Shown in pieces: positions 1-5,577 of a DNA stretch of 10,354 nucleotides. Each line of letters begins with the position of its first letter. Positions within the stretch are counted from its first letter, which is position 1. Position numbers and translations under genes: made by a program. The stretch is from Thiobacillus sp. UBA3361 (GTDB lineage: Bacteria > Pseudomonadota > Gammaproteobacteria > Burkholderiales > Thiobacillaceae): the NCBI GenBank assembly GCA_002360535.1, contig DEQR01000002.1:1-10354 (forward strand), written 5' to 3'. The notes under the pieces were generated by a model. The model ran no database searches. It was not told where the DNA came from and was given only the letters and a program-made list of their open reading frames with translations.

Positions 1-13
1 TCACTTGGCGGTT

Positions 14-31
14 TCAATTCCCAAGTGCAAC
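14..31. repeat. IS30 terminal inverted repeat, end next to transposase stop
   Basis: This repeat pairs with 1092-1109. Matches are TCAA at the tip, TC in the middle and the core AAGTGCAAC; mismatches fall at three positions (18, 21, 22). It is the presumed transposase binding and cleavage end. Confidence 0.72.
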
Positions 32-40
32 GCCCCTGAA

Positions 41-1066
41 TCAATGAATTGAGGAAGAGGGTTGATGGGCCAAGGCCAGCATTCTAGCGAACACCTCCAA
101 GGGGGAATGGAAGGCATGGGTAGCCCGCGGTCGGCTGTTGAGGCTATCGGCGATGGCATCGAGATCGGCCTGGCTATGCAGAGACAGGTCTGTGCCCTTG
201 GGCAAGTACTGGCGCAACAGTCCATTGGTGTTCTCGCAGGTGCCGCGCTGCCAGGGGCTGTGCGGATCGCAGAAGTAGACCTTCACGCCGGTGCGGGCGG
301 TCAGTTCCGCGTGCCGGGCCATTTCCTTGCCCTGGTCGTAGGTCAGGCTCTGGCGCAGCGGCGCGGCAATCAGATTGAGCTTGGCCGTGAAGCCGGCCAG
401 CGCCGAGGCGGCGGTGGCATCGTCCATCTTGGCCAGCAACACCAAACGGCTGGTGCGCTCCACCAGCACGCCGACCGCGGACTGGTTGCCCGCGCCCTTG
501 ATGAAGTCGCCCTCCCAGTGTCCCGGCATCACCCGGTCGTCTACCTCGGGCGGTCGTACATGGATGCTCATCATCTCGGGCAGTCGTCCTCTGCGGTCAG
601 TGCCCCGGCTGCGCGGCAGGCGCTTGGCGTGCCCTTGGCGCAAACAGGCGATCAATTCACGGCGCAGCTCCCCGCGAGGCTGGGCATAGATGGCGGTGTA
701 GATGGTCTCGTGCGAGACCTGTCGGCTGGGGTCATCGGGGAACACGCGTTTGAGGGTACCTGCAATCTGCTGGGGCGAGTACTTCCAGCTCAGCAGGGTG
801 AGCACCAGCCCCCAGGTCACGCTGGCCGTATCGAGTTTGGCCGGCCTGCGCGCGGCCTCACGGCGTTGCATGCTGAGCGCCTGGGCCGTTGCCGAGGCAT
901 AGCCCAACTCAGGGCTACTGTTTCGCGCCAGCTCTCGACTGACGGTTCCAGGCGAGCGCCCGAGTGTTCGGGCCATGGCCCGAACACTCGCCCCCTGCTG
1001 TCTCAGACTCGCAATCGTCATGCGCTCTTCAGGTTGAAGCTGTTGGTACGAGGTTCGTTTCTGCAT
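41..1066 (-). CDS. IS30-family transposase
   Basis: DDE-type transposase that cuts and joins the ends of its own insertion sequence. The 341-residue protein has an N-terminal helix-turn-helix (about residues 10-48, ending in a GRSPGTVSREL motif typical of IS30) followed by an integrase-like catalytic core. The likely catalytic triad is D187 (HWEGDFI), D244 (LTYDQGKE) and E278 (SPWQRGTCENTNGLLRQYLPKG, the hallmark IS30 C-terminal motif). I chose ATG 1066 rather than the GTG at 1072, because an AAGG Shine-Dalgarno lies seven bases before the ATG and would sit only one base from the GTG. The frame is intact with no frameshift, so the element may still be active. The helix-turn-helix coding region contains a perfect 30-base palindrome, listed separately. 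The family call is certain; the subgroup is not assigned. Confidence 0.93.
   Translation of the reverse strand: MQKRTSYQQLQPEERMTIASLRQQGASVRAMARTLGRSPGTVSRELARNSSPELGYASATAQALSMQRREAARRPAKLDTASVTWGLVLTLLSWKYSPQQIAGTLKRVFPDDPSRQVSHETIYTAIYAQPRGELRRELIACLRQGHAKRLPRSRGTDRRGRLPEMMSIHVRPPEVDDRVMPGHWEGDFIKGAGNQSAVGVLVERTSRLVLLAKMDDATAASALAGFTAKLNLIAAPLRQSLTYDQGKEMARHAELTARTGVKVYFCDPHSPWQRGTCENTNGLLRQYLPKGTDLSLHSQADLDAIADSLNSRPRATHAFHSPLEVFARMLALAHQPSSSIH
961..990. repeat. Perfect 30-base palindrome within the transposase gene
   Basis: Each 15-base arm is the exact reverse complement of the other (left arm CGAGTGTTCGGGCCA), centred on CCATGG with no spacer. It lies in the helix-turn-helix coding region and encodes parts of S-V-R-A-M-A-R-T-L-G. 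Symmetry stops exactly at the two ends. In RNA it could form a strong stem near the start of the transposase message; in DNA it could be a dimer binding site. Confidence 0.9.
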
Positions 1067-1091
1067 GGGCACACCTTAAAACATCCAAGGT

Positions 1092-1109
1092 GTTGCACTT
1101 CAGATTTGA
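1092..1109. repeat. IS30 terminal inverted repeat, end upstream of transposase
   Basis: Read on the minus strand this begins TCAAATCTG and continues into the core AAGTGCAAC, matching the repeat at 14-31. It lies upstream of the transposase start and faces the restriction-modification operon. Confidence 0.72.
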
Positions 1110-1162
1110 GGCCGCCCGCCTTTTCACGAAAATCTTGAAGGGAAGCACGTTGCTGCTTTCGG

Positions 1163-1168
1163 TATGAT
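1163..1168 (+). promoter_or_regulatory. Possible -10 element for the restriction operon
   Basis: TATGAT matches the TATAAT consensus at five of six bases. It lies seven bases before the endonuclease ATG at 1175, so transcription from it would start at or next to the ATG and give a leaderless message. No convincing -35 sits at 16-18 bases; the nearest candidate, TTGAAG at 1135-1140, is 22 bases away. The call is weak. Confidence 0.25.
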
Positions 1169-1174
1169 TCTGGA

Positions 1175-1768
1175 ATGGCCGCGCTATCCCTGATTCCCCA
1201 AAAAGTTCGAGAGAACTTCGAGATCCATGAATGGAAGCATGCCTGTGCGATCCTGGCGACCGACTTCCCGGATGAGTGGAGAGACATACTCGATCTGTTG
1301 CGGGATTTTCGACTCTGCAAGAGTTGGATCACCGACCCGGGCGGCAACAAGTCCAAGGTGGCAAAGTTCGTTGATCAGTACCTTGGTGCGAGAGGCTGGG
1401 TGGAAAAGCAATTCGATACCAGCGTCCAAGTCGATCAATCCATCATGGTATCGCCGACACATGATGTGGACTGCTACAAGAACCGGGTCGCCATCGAAGT
1501 GGAATGGAACAACAAGGACCCTTTCTATGACCGTGACCTGAACAACTTCCGATTGTTGTTTGATCTCAGGGCAATTAGCGTTGGCATCATTTTTACGCGC
1601 TGCGACCACTTGCAGACCATCTTCAACAACCTTGGGCGTGGTTCATCCTATGGCGCGTCCACCACTCACATGAGCAAACTGCTCCCGCGCATCGAGGGTG
1701 GTGGTGGCGCCGGCTGCCCTCTGCTTGTTATCGGGATTTCGGAGAAGGTATACGATGAAGGCTGCTGA
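1175..1768 (+). CDS. BglII/BstYI-like type II restriction endonuclease
   Basis: Predicted site-specific DNA endonuclease that cuts unmethylated foreign DNA. The 197-residue length is close to BstYI (about 200) and BglII (about 220). A PD-(D/E)xK-type active site is visible as D99, E108 and E110 in HDVDCYKNRVAIEVEWNNKD. The spacing of nine then two residues is that of BglII D84, E93 and Q95, with Glu in place of Gln. The N-terminal stretch (VRENFEIHEWKHACAILATDFPDEW) and the C-terminal GCPLLVIGI strand fit the same family by recall. No clear Shine-Dalgarno precedes ATG 1175. The stop overlaps the methyltransferase start by 14 bases, so the two form one operon. Base composition is lower in GC than the genes after 2585, consistent with horizontal acquisition. 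The recognition site cannot be read from the sequence; GATC-centred sites are typical of the relatives. Confidence 0.85.
   Translation: MAALSLIPQKVRENFEIHEWKHACAILATDFPDEWRDILDLLRDFRLCKSWITDPGGNKSKVAKFVDQYLGARGWVEKQFDTSVQVDQSIMVSPTHDVDCYKNRVAIEVEWNNKDPFYDRDLNNFRLLFDLRAISVGIIFTRCDHLQTIFNNLGRGSSYGASTTHMSKLLPRIEGGGGAGCPLLVIGISEKVYDEGC
1741..1748 (+). promoter_or_regulatory. Strong ribosome-binding site deciding the methyltransferase start
   Basis: GGAGAAGG lies six bases before ATG 1755, inside the end of the endonuclease gene. It supports 1755 over the in-frame upstream ATG at 1698. Confidence 0.75.
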
Positions 1769-2435
1769 TGACTTTCTCGCTGTCGTGCATGGTAGCTATG
1801 GGACCATCCTCGCCGATCCACCTTGGCAATTTCAGAACCGCACCGGCAAGATGGCACCTGAGCATAAGCGTCTGAACCGTTACGGCACCCTGACCCTGGA
1901 CGATATCAAAGCGATCCCCGTGGCCAAGGTAGCTGCCGAGCCGGCGCATTTGTATCTGTGGGTTCCGAACGCGCTACTGCCAGAAGGTCTGGATGTCATG
2001 CGCGCTTGGGGCTTCGACTACAAGACCAACCTTGTATGGCACAAGACCCGCAAGGATGGGGGGCCGGATGGCCGAGGCGTAGGCTTCTATTTCAGGAACA
2101 CCACCGAACTGATTTTATTTGGTGTCCGCGGAAAAAACGCCCGGACGCTCCCCCCAGGTAGACGGCAGGTCAACATCATCAAGAGCATGAAACGGGAGCA
2201 CTCCCGCAAGCCGGACGAACTATACGAACTCATCGAGTCATGCAGTTCCGGTCCCTACCTTGAGCTATTCGCTCGCGGTACCCGTCCAGGTTGGACCGGC
2301 TGGGGTAACCAAGCGGACAACTACACACCAACCTGGCCTACCTATGTGAATCACAGCCAGGCCACACTATTTCAACCGCAAGCGGAATATTCCTGTGATA
2401 TCGAGGACCGGCTTGCACAAAGTGGTATCAATTAA
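1755..2435 (+). CDS. MT-A70-family DNA adenine N6-methyltransferase
   Basis: Predicted modification enzyme of the restriction-modification pair, transferring a methyl group from S-adenosylmethionine to adenine N6. The 226-residue protein has the catalytic DPPW motif at residues 21-24 after the strand YGTILA. It then has the MT-A70 features LYLWVPNALLPEGL (67-79), a tryptophan-containing segment ending in LVWHKT (93-98), and the conserved C-terminal block HSRKPDELYELIE (149-161) followed by PYLELFAR (167-174). The circularly permuted order, DPPW near the N-terminus, is that of the MunI-like/MT-A70 lineage. An ATG at 1698 would add 19 residues, but GGAGAAGG directly before 1755 fixes the start. 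The gene lies downstream of and overlaps its cognate endonuclease. Target specificity is unknown; if the endonuclease is BglII-like, protection by m6A would require an adenine in the site. Confidence 0.88.
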   Translation: MKAADDFLAVVHGSYGTILADPPWQFQNRTGKMAPEHKRLNRYGTLTLDDIKAIPVAKVAAEPAHLYLWVPNALLPEGLDVMRAWGFDYKTNLVWHKTRKDGGPDGRGVGFYFRNTTELILFGVRGKNARTLPPGRRQVNIIKSMKREHSRKPDELYELIESCSSGPYLELFARGTRPGWTGWGNQADNYTPTWPTYVNHSQATLFQPQAEYSCDIEDRLAQSGIN

Positions 2436-2501
2436 GCGTGCCATCAGCTTCGGCCGACTTCTTGCCATCCACAACCGCTCTTTCCGAGTCCGCGCTCGTG
2501 T

Positions 2502-2530
2502 AAAAAACCCGCCATAAGTGCTTCAAGGCA
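2502..2530 (-). terminator. Weak possible rho-independent terminator for rlmD
   Basis: On the minus strand, GGCGGG is followed by six T residues (2513-2502), as at the 3' side of a terminator. The matching 5' arm is poor: only GCC at about 2525-2530 can pair, with an imperfect internal stem. It may be a decayed terminator, or one interrupted when the foreign block arrived. Confidence 0.3.
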
Positions 2531-2584
2531 GATGGTTAATTCTCGACCATGGATAGCGTCCGGCGCTTTACCCACCCCGGCGTC

Positions 2585-3892
2585 CTATGAACGCTCAAAC
2601 AACGCGATGCTCTCCACATGCGCCGTGTGGGGGAACATGTTGGCCACGCCGGCGGCCTTGAGGCGGTAGCCCTTGGTGTGCACCAGCACCGCGGCGTCCC
2701 GGGCCAGGGTGGAGGGGCTGCAGGAGACATAGACGATGCGCGCCGGGGCGGTGTCTTCCTCGATGGCCTTGACCAGTTCGATGGCGCCGTCCCGGGGGGG
2801 GTCCACCAGCCATTTGTCGAAGCGGCCCAGCGCCTTCAGCTCCGGGGCGGAGAGGGTGAACAGGTCCATCATGCGGAATTCGCACAGGTCCGCCAGGCCG
2901 TTGAGGCGGGCGTTCTCCAGGGCGCGGCCCACCAGGGCCATGCTGCCTTCGTAGCCCGACACCCGGGCGCCACCCCGGGCGATGGGCAGGCTGAAGTTGC
3001 CCAGGCCGCAGAAGAAGTCGGCGATGCGCTCCCCGGGCCGCGCATTCAGCATGCCCATGGCGCGGCGCACCAGCATGCGATTCACGTCGTGGTTCACCTG
3101 GGTGAACTCGGTGGGCTTGAAGGGGAATTCGAGCCGGAACTCGGGCAGGGTGTAGGCCAGGCGGGGACCGTCCGGGGGGTGGAAGGGATGGGCCGTGTCC
3201 GGCCCCTTGGGTTGCAGCCAGATCTGGATGCCGTGGGTGTCGGCGAAGGCGCGCACGACGGCCTCGTCGTCCGGCGACAGGGGTTCCAGGATGCGCAGCA
3301 CCAGTACGATGACCGTGTCGCCCATGGCGAGTTCGATCTGGGGCAGGCGGTCGCGGATGGACAGCTCGCTCACCAGCCGGCGCAGTTCCGGCAGCAGCCG
3401 GCCCACCTTCTCCGGCAGCACCTGGCAGCCCAGCATGTCGGCCACGTAGCTGGAACGCCGCTCGTGGAAGCCCACCAGCACGCCGCCCTTCTTGGGCACG
3501 TTGCGCACCGACAGGCGGGCCTTGCGCCGGTAGCCCCAGGTGGGGCCATGCACCGGGGGCAGCATGGTCTCCGGCTTCAACTTGCCGATGTGGGCGAAGC
3601 AGTCCTCCAGCACCCGCTGCTTGGCGGCCACCTGGGCCGACTCGTCCAGGTGCTGGTGGGTGCAGCCGCCGCAGGTGCCGAACCAGGCGCAGCGGGGCGT
3701 GACCCGGTAGGCGCTGGGGCGGACGATGCGCGTCACCTGGGCCTGCTCGTAGCTGTCCTTTTTGCGGTAGCTGGACGCCTCCACCAGCTCGCCGGTCAGG
3801 GCGCCGTCCACGAAGACGGTCTTGCCGTCGGCCCGGTGGGCCACGCCCCGGCCCTCGTGGTCCAGGGATTCGATCTTCAGCGGCTCGCTCAT
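2585..3892 (-). CDS. rlmD: 23S rRNA (uracil-C5)-methyltransferase RlmD
   Basis: Methylates C5 of U1939 (E. coli numbering) of 23S rRNA using S-adenosylmethionine; formerly RumA. The 435 residues match the E. coli enzyme (433). An N-terminal TRAM-like domain (about 1-60) precedes an iron-sulfur cluster motif C68-x5-C74-x2-C77 plus C156, the cysteine set of RlmD. The Rossmann methyltransferase domain has ADFFCGLGNFSLP (291-303) for cofactor binding, VDPPRDG (363-369), and the catalytic cysteine C391 in VSCSPSTLARD. The start ATG 3892 overlaps the stop of the upstream exonuclease gene as ATGA; a longer in-frame reading into that gene is rejected. The gene is convergent with the restriction-modification operon. 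All key residues are present, so it should be functional. Confidence 0.95.
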   Translation of the reverse strand: MSEPLKIESLDHEGRGVAHRADGKTVFVDGALTGELVEASSYRKKDSYEQAQVTRIVRPSAYRVTPRCAWFGTCGGCTHQHLDESAQVAAKQRVLEDCFAHIGKLKPETMLPPVHGPTWGYRRKARLSVRNVPKKGGVLVGFHERRSSYVADMLGCQVLPEKVGRLLPELRRLVSELSIRDRLPQIELAMGDTVIVLVLRILEPLSPDDEAVVRAFADTHGIQIWLQPKGPDTAHPFHPPDGPRLAYTLPEFRLEFPFKPTEFTQVNHDVNRMLVRRAMGMLNARPGERIADFFCGLGNFSLPIARGGARVSGYEGSMALVGRALENARLNGLADLCEFRMMDLFTLSAPELKALGRFDKWLVDPPRDGAIELVKAIEEDTAPARIVYVSCSPSTLARDAAVLVHTKGYRLKAAGVANMFPHTAHVESIALFERS

Positions 3893-4686
3893 CGCTCTTT
3901 GGGCCAGGCCGCCAGGAACTCCCGCCAGTGGGGCGCGTCCACGGCCGCCAGGGCCTCCCGCACCAGGGCGGTCTCCCGTTGGTAGTCGGCGGCCGTCAGC
4001 GCGCCGCGCATCTTCAGAAAACGCAGATAGACCAGGTGGGTGTTCACCACGTCGGTCTCGCAATAGTCCCGGATGGCGGCCATCTCGCCCCGCTGGTAGG
4101 CGTTCCACACCTGGCTGCCGTCCATGCCCAGCTTGCCCGGAAAGCCCAGCAGCTTGGCCAGTTCGTCCAGGGGCGCGTTGGCCCGGCCGGAATACATGGC
4201 CAGCACGTCCATCAGGTCCAGGTGGCGGGTGTGGTAGCGGCCCAGGTAGTTGTTCCACTTGAATTCCCGACTGTCGCCGTAGTCCCCGTCGCCCCAGTCC
4301 CAGTAGCGGGGCGCGGCGACCCCGTGCAGCAGGCCCCGGTAGTGCAGCACCGGCAGGTCGAAGCCGCCGCCGTTCCAGCTCACCAACTGGGGGGTGTATT
4401 TCTCGATGCCGTCGAAGAAGCGCTGCACGATCTCGGCCTCGCCGGCCTCGGGCTCGGAAAGCGAGAACACCCGGAAGCCGTCGCCGGCGCGCAGGGTGCA
4501 GGAGATGGTGACCACCCGGTGCAGGTAGTGGGGCAGGAAGTCCGAGCCGCCGGTGGCCTGGCGGCGCATCAGCAGGGCCATCTCCGCGGCGTCATGGTCC
4601 GACAGATCGTCGCCCAGCCGGTGCAGGCGGCGCAGGCCGGGCACGTCGGGGATGGTCTCGATATCGAAGGTCAGGATGGGGGTCAT
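3889..4686 (-). CDS. PolB-like 3'-5' exonuclease (DEDD family, COG3298 type)
   Basis: Predicted 3'-5' exonuclease related to the proofreading domain of family B DNA polymerases, with no polymerase domain. The 265 residues contain all three exonuclease motifs: ExoI FDIET with D8 and E10, ExoII SWNGGGFDLP with D110, and ExoIII DYCETDVVNT with Y208 and D212 (the Y-x3-D form, a DEDDy enzyme). The biological substrate is not established for this family; a DNA repair or end-trimming role is inferred. The gene is first of a two-gene minus-strand operon with rlmD, joined by ATGA at 3889-3892. No Shine-Dalgarno is visible before ATG 4686. The first few residues lead directly into the ExoI strand, as expected for the family. 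Confidence 0.87.
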   Translation of the reverse strand: MTPILTFDIETIPDVPGLRRLHRLGDDLSDHDAAEMALLMRRQATGGSDFLPHYLHRVVTISCTLRAGDGFRVFSLSEPEAGEAEIVQRFFDGIEKYTPQLVSWNGGGFDLPVLHYRGLLHGVAAPRYWDWGDGDYGDSREFKWNNYLGRYHTRHLDLMDVLAMYSGRANAPLDELAKLLGFPGKLGMDGSQVWNAYQRGEMAAIRDYCETDVVNTHLVYLRFLKMRGALTAADYQRETALVREALAAVDAPHWREFLAAWPKER

Positions 4687-4711
4687 GGGGACGGAAGCGG
4701 GCAGGGGGCGC

Positions 4712-4732
4712 GTAAAATGGGGGCGATTTTAC
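4712..4732. promoter_or_regulatory. Symmetric divergent promoter/operator candidate
   Basis: GTAAAAT (4712-4718) and ATTTTAC (4726-4732) are perfect inverted repeats separated by seven bases in the 65-base gap between the divergent exonuclease and pgl genes. Each arm contains TAAAAT, five of six bases of a -10 box, so the element offers a -10 in both directions. It would give leaders of about 25-35 bases for each gene. I see no good -35 on either side. It could equally be an operator. Confidence 0.45.
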
Positions 4733-4741
4733 CCGTTAAGC

Positions 4742-4747
4742 AGGTGA
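4742..4747 (+). promoter_or_regulatory. Ribosome-binding site supporting the pgl TTG start
   Basis: AGGTGA matches the 3' part of the full anti-Shine-Dalgarno complement (AGGAGGTGA) and lies four bases before TTG 4752, which is suitable for that register. Confidence 0.6.
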
Positions 4748-4751
4748 GGCC

Positions 4752-5441
4752 TTGGAAACCCGTTGGCAGACGGCCCATGACATGAGGGATTGGCTGGCCC
4801 GCGCCCTGGCATTCGTGGCGCGGGCCGAACACGCGGCCATCGCCGCTCGGGGCGAGTTCCACATCGTGCTGGCCGGGGGCGGCACGCCCCGCCGCCTGTA
4901 CTCGGCCCTGGCCGGGCAGAGCCACGACTGGCCCCTCTGGCGGGTCTGGTTCGGCGACGAGCGCTGCCTGCCGGCGGACCACCCGGAGCGCAACAGCCGC
5001 ATGGCTCGGGAGGCCTGGCTGGACCGGGTGGCCATGCCCGCCGGGAACATCCGGCCCATGCCGGCGGAGTTGGGCGCGCAGGCCGGGGCCGAGGCCTACG
5101 CGGCCGGCCTCGCGGGACTGGGGGATTTCGACCTGGTCCTGCTGGGCCTGGGGGAGGACGGCCACACCGCCAGCCTGTTTCCCGGCCGGGAGTGGGGCGA
5201 GTCCGAATCCGCCCCCGACGCCCTGCCAGTATTCGACGCCCCCAAGCCCCCGCCGGAGCGGATCAGCCTGTCGGCCCGGCGGCTGTCCCGGGCGCACCGG
5301 GTACTGTTCCTGGTGAGCGGCGCGGGCAAGCGCCGGGCCCTGGAGGACTGGCGGGAGGGCGCGCCCATCGCGGCGGCGGCCATCCGGCCGGCGGCCGGGG
5401 TGGACGTGCTGATGGATGCCGAGGCCAGTCCGGAGGGGTGA
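4752..5441 (+). CDS. pgl: 6-phosphogluconolactonase
   Basis: Hydrolyses 6-phospho-D-gluconolactone to 6-phosphogluconate, the second step of the oxidative pentose phosphate and Entner-Doudoroff routes, in the cytosol. The 229 residues are the usual length for the DevB/Pgl family. Visible motifs are AGGGTPRRLY (41-50, sugar-phosphate binding), WFGDERCLPADHPERNSR (66-83), the signature LGLGEDGHTASLFPG (131-145) with the likely catalytic H138, and SRAHRVLFLVSGAGKRRAL near the C-terminus. The start is TTG at 4752, chosen because of AGGTGA just upstream and because it supplies the usual N-terminal strand and helix. No zwf, edd or pgi gene is adjacent, so this is a stand-alone copy here. A G-rich tract covers its stop codon. 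Confidence 0.93.
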   Translation: METRWQTAHDMRDWLARALAFVARAEHAAIAARGEFHIVLAGGGTPRRLYSALAGQSHDWPLWRVWFGDERCLPADHPERNSRMAREAWLDRVAMPAGNIRPMPAELGAQAGAEAYAAGLAGLGDFDLVLLGLGEDGHTASLFPGREWGESESAPDALPVFDAPKPPPERISLSARRLSRAHRVLFLVSGAGKRRALEDWREGAPIAAAAIRPAAGVDVLMDAEASPEG

Positions 5442-5461
5442 GGGGGGGGGTGGGCTGGGGG
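5435..5461 (+). other. G-quadruplex-type tract over the pgl stop codon
   Basis: Four G runs (4, 8, 3 and 6 bases) are separated by loops of three, one and two bases. This satisfies the usual G3+N1-7 quadruplex pattern on the coding strand, so it would form in pgl mRNA. The first loop is the TGA stop codon itself (5439-5441). Confidence 0.6.
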
Positions 5462-5554
5462 ACGCGGATGCCTTGGACTGGCGCCGCTGATCCTGCCCGC
5501 GGGACCGATTGCGCGCCGGGCCATGCTGCAATCCCCCACGCTGTAACATTTCAG

Positions 5555-5570
5555 TGGTATTAAAGTCGCT
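5555..5570 (+). promoter_or_regulatory. Possible sigma-54-type promoter before gspG
   Basis: TGGTATTAAAGTCGCT has the invariant GG and GC dinucleotides exactly ten bases apart, as in the consensus TGGCAC-N5-TTGC. Matches between those anchors are poor. If used, transcription would begin near 5581, past ATG 5578, and would force the start at ATG 5596. The same stretch contains TATTAA, which could be part of an ordinary -10. Confidence 0.22.
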
Positions 5571-5577
5571 TTTCCCC

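Larger units (their letters stand above)
14..1109 (-). mobile_element. IS30-family insertion sequence, complete
   Basis: A single transposase gene on the minus strand is bracketed by imperfect terminal inverted repeats. The left end (14-31) and the reverse complement of the right end (1092-1109) share TCAA, TC and a perfect nine-base core AAGTGCAAC, 15 matches over 18 positions. About 1.1 kb with one DDE transposase gene is normal for the IS30 family. The outer limits are inferred from where the repeat match stops, so they may be off by a few bases. The flanks (GGTT on the left, GGCC on the right) show no clear 2-3 base target duplication. Either the ends are slightly misplaced or the element's flanks have recombined. 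Confidence 0.8.

Noticed and set aside
62..1138. Long plus-strand open frame opposite the transposase
   Set aside because: It is antisense to a clear IS30 transposase, has a composition typical of a GC-rich shadow frame and shows no recognisable domain.
1135..1168. Full sigma-70 promoter TTGAAG...TATGAT
   Set aside because: The spacer is 22 bases, too long for a normal -35/-10 pair; only the -10 is kept as a weak candidate.
1698..1754. Upstream start for the methyltransferase
   Set aside because: It would add 19 residues overlapping the endonuclease gene; the strong ribosome-binding site and family N-terminus point to 1755.
2618..3985. 455-codon plus-strand open frame opposite rlmD
   Set aside because: It is rich in G, A, H, Q and V with no domain and lies opposite a gene with all catalytic motifs. 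It is a shadow frame.
3893..4258. Extended N-terminus for rlmD (in-frame reading to 4258)
   Set aside because: The extension overlaps the exonuclease gene completely, is proline/glycine/arginine-rich, and makes the protein over 120 residues longer than the RlmD family.
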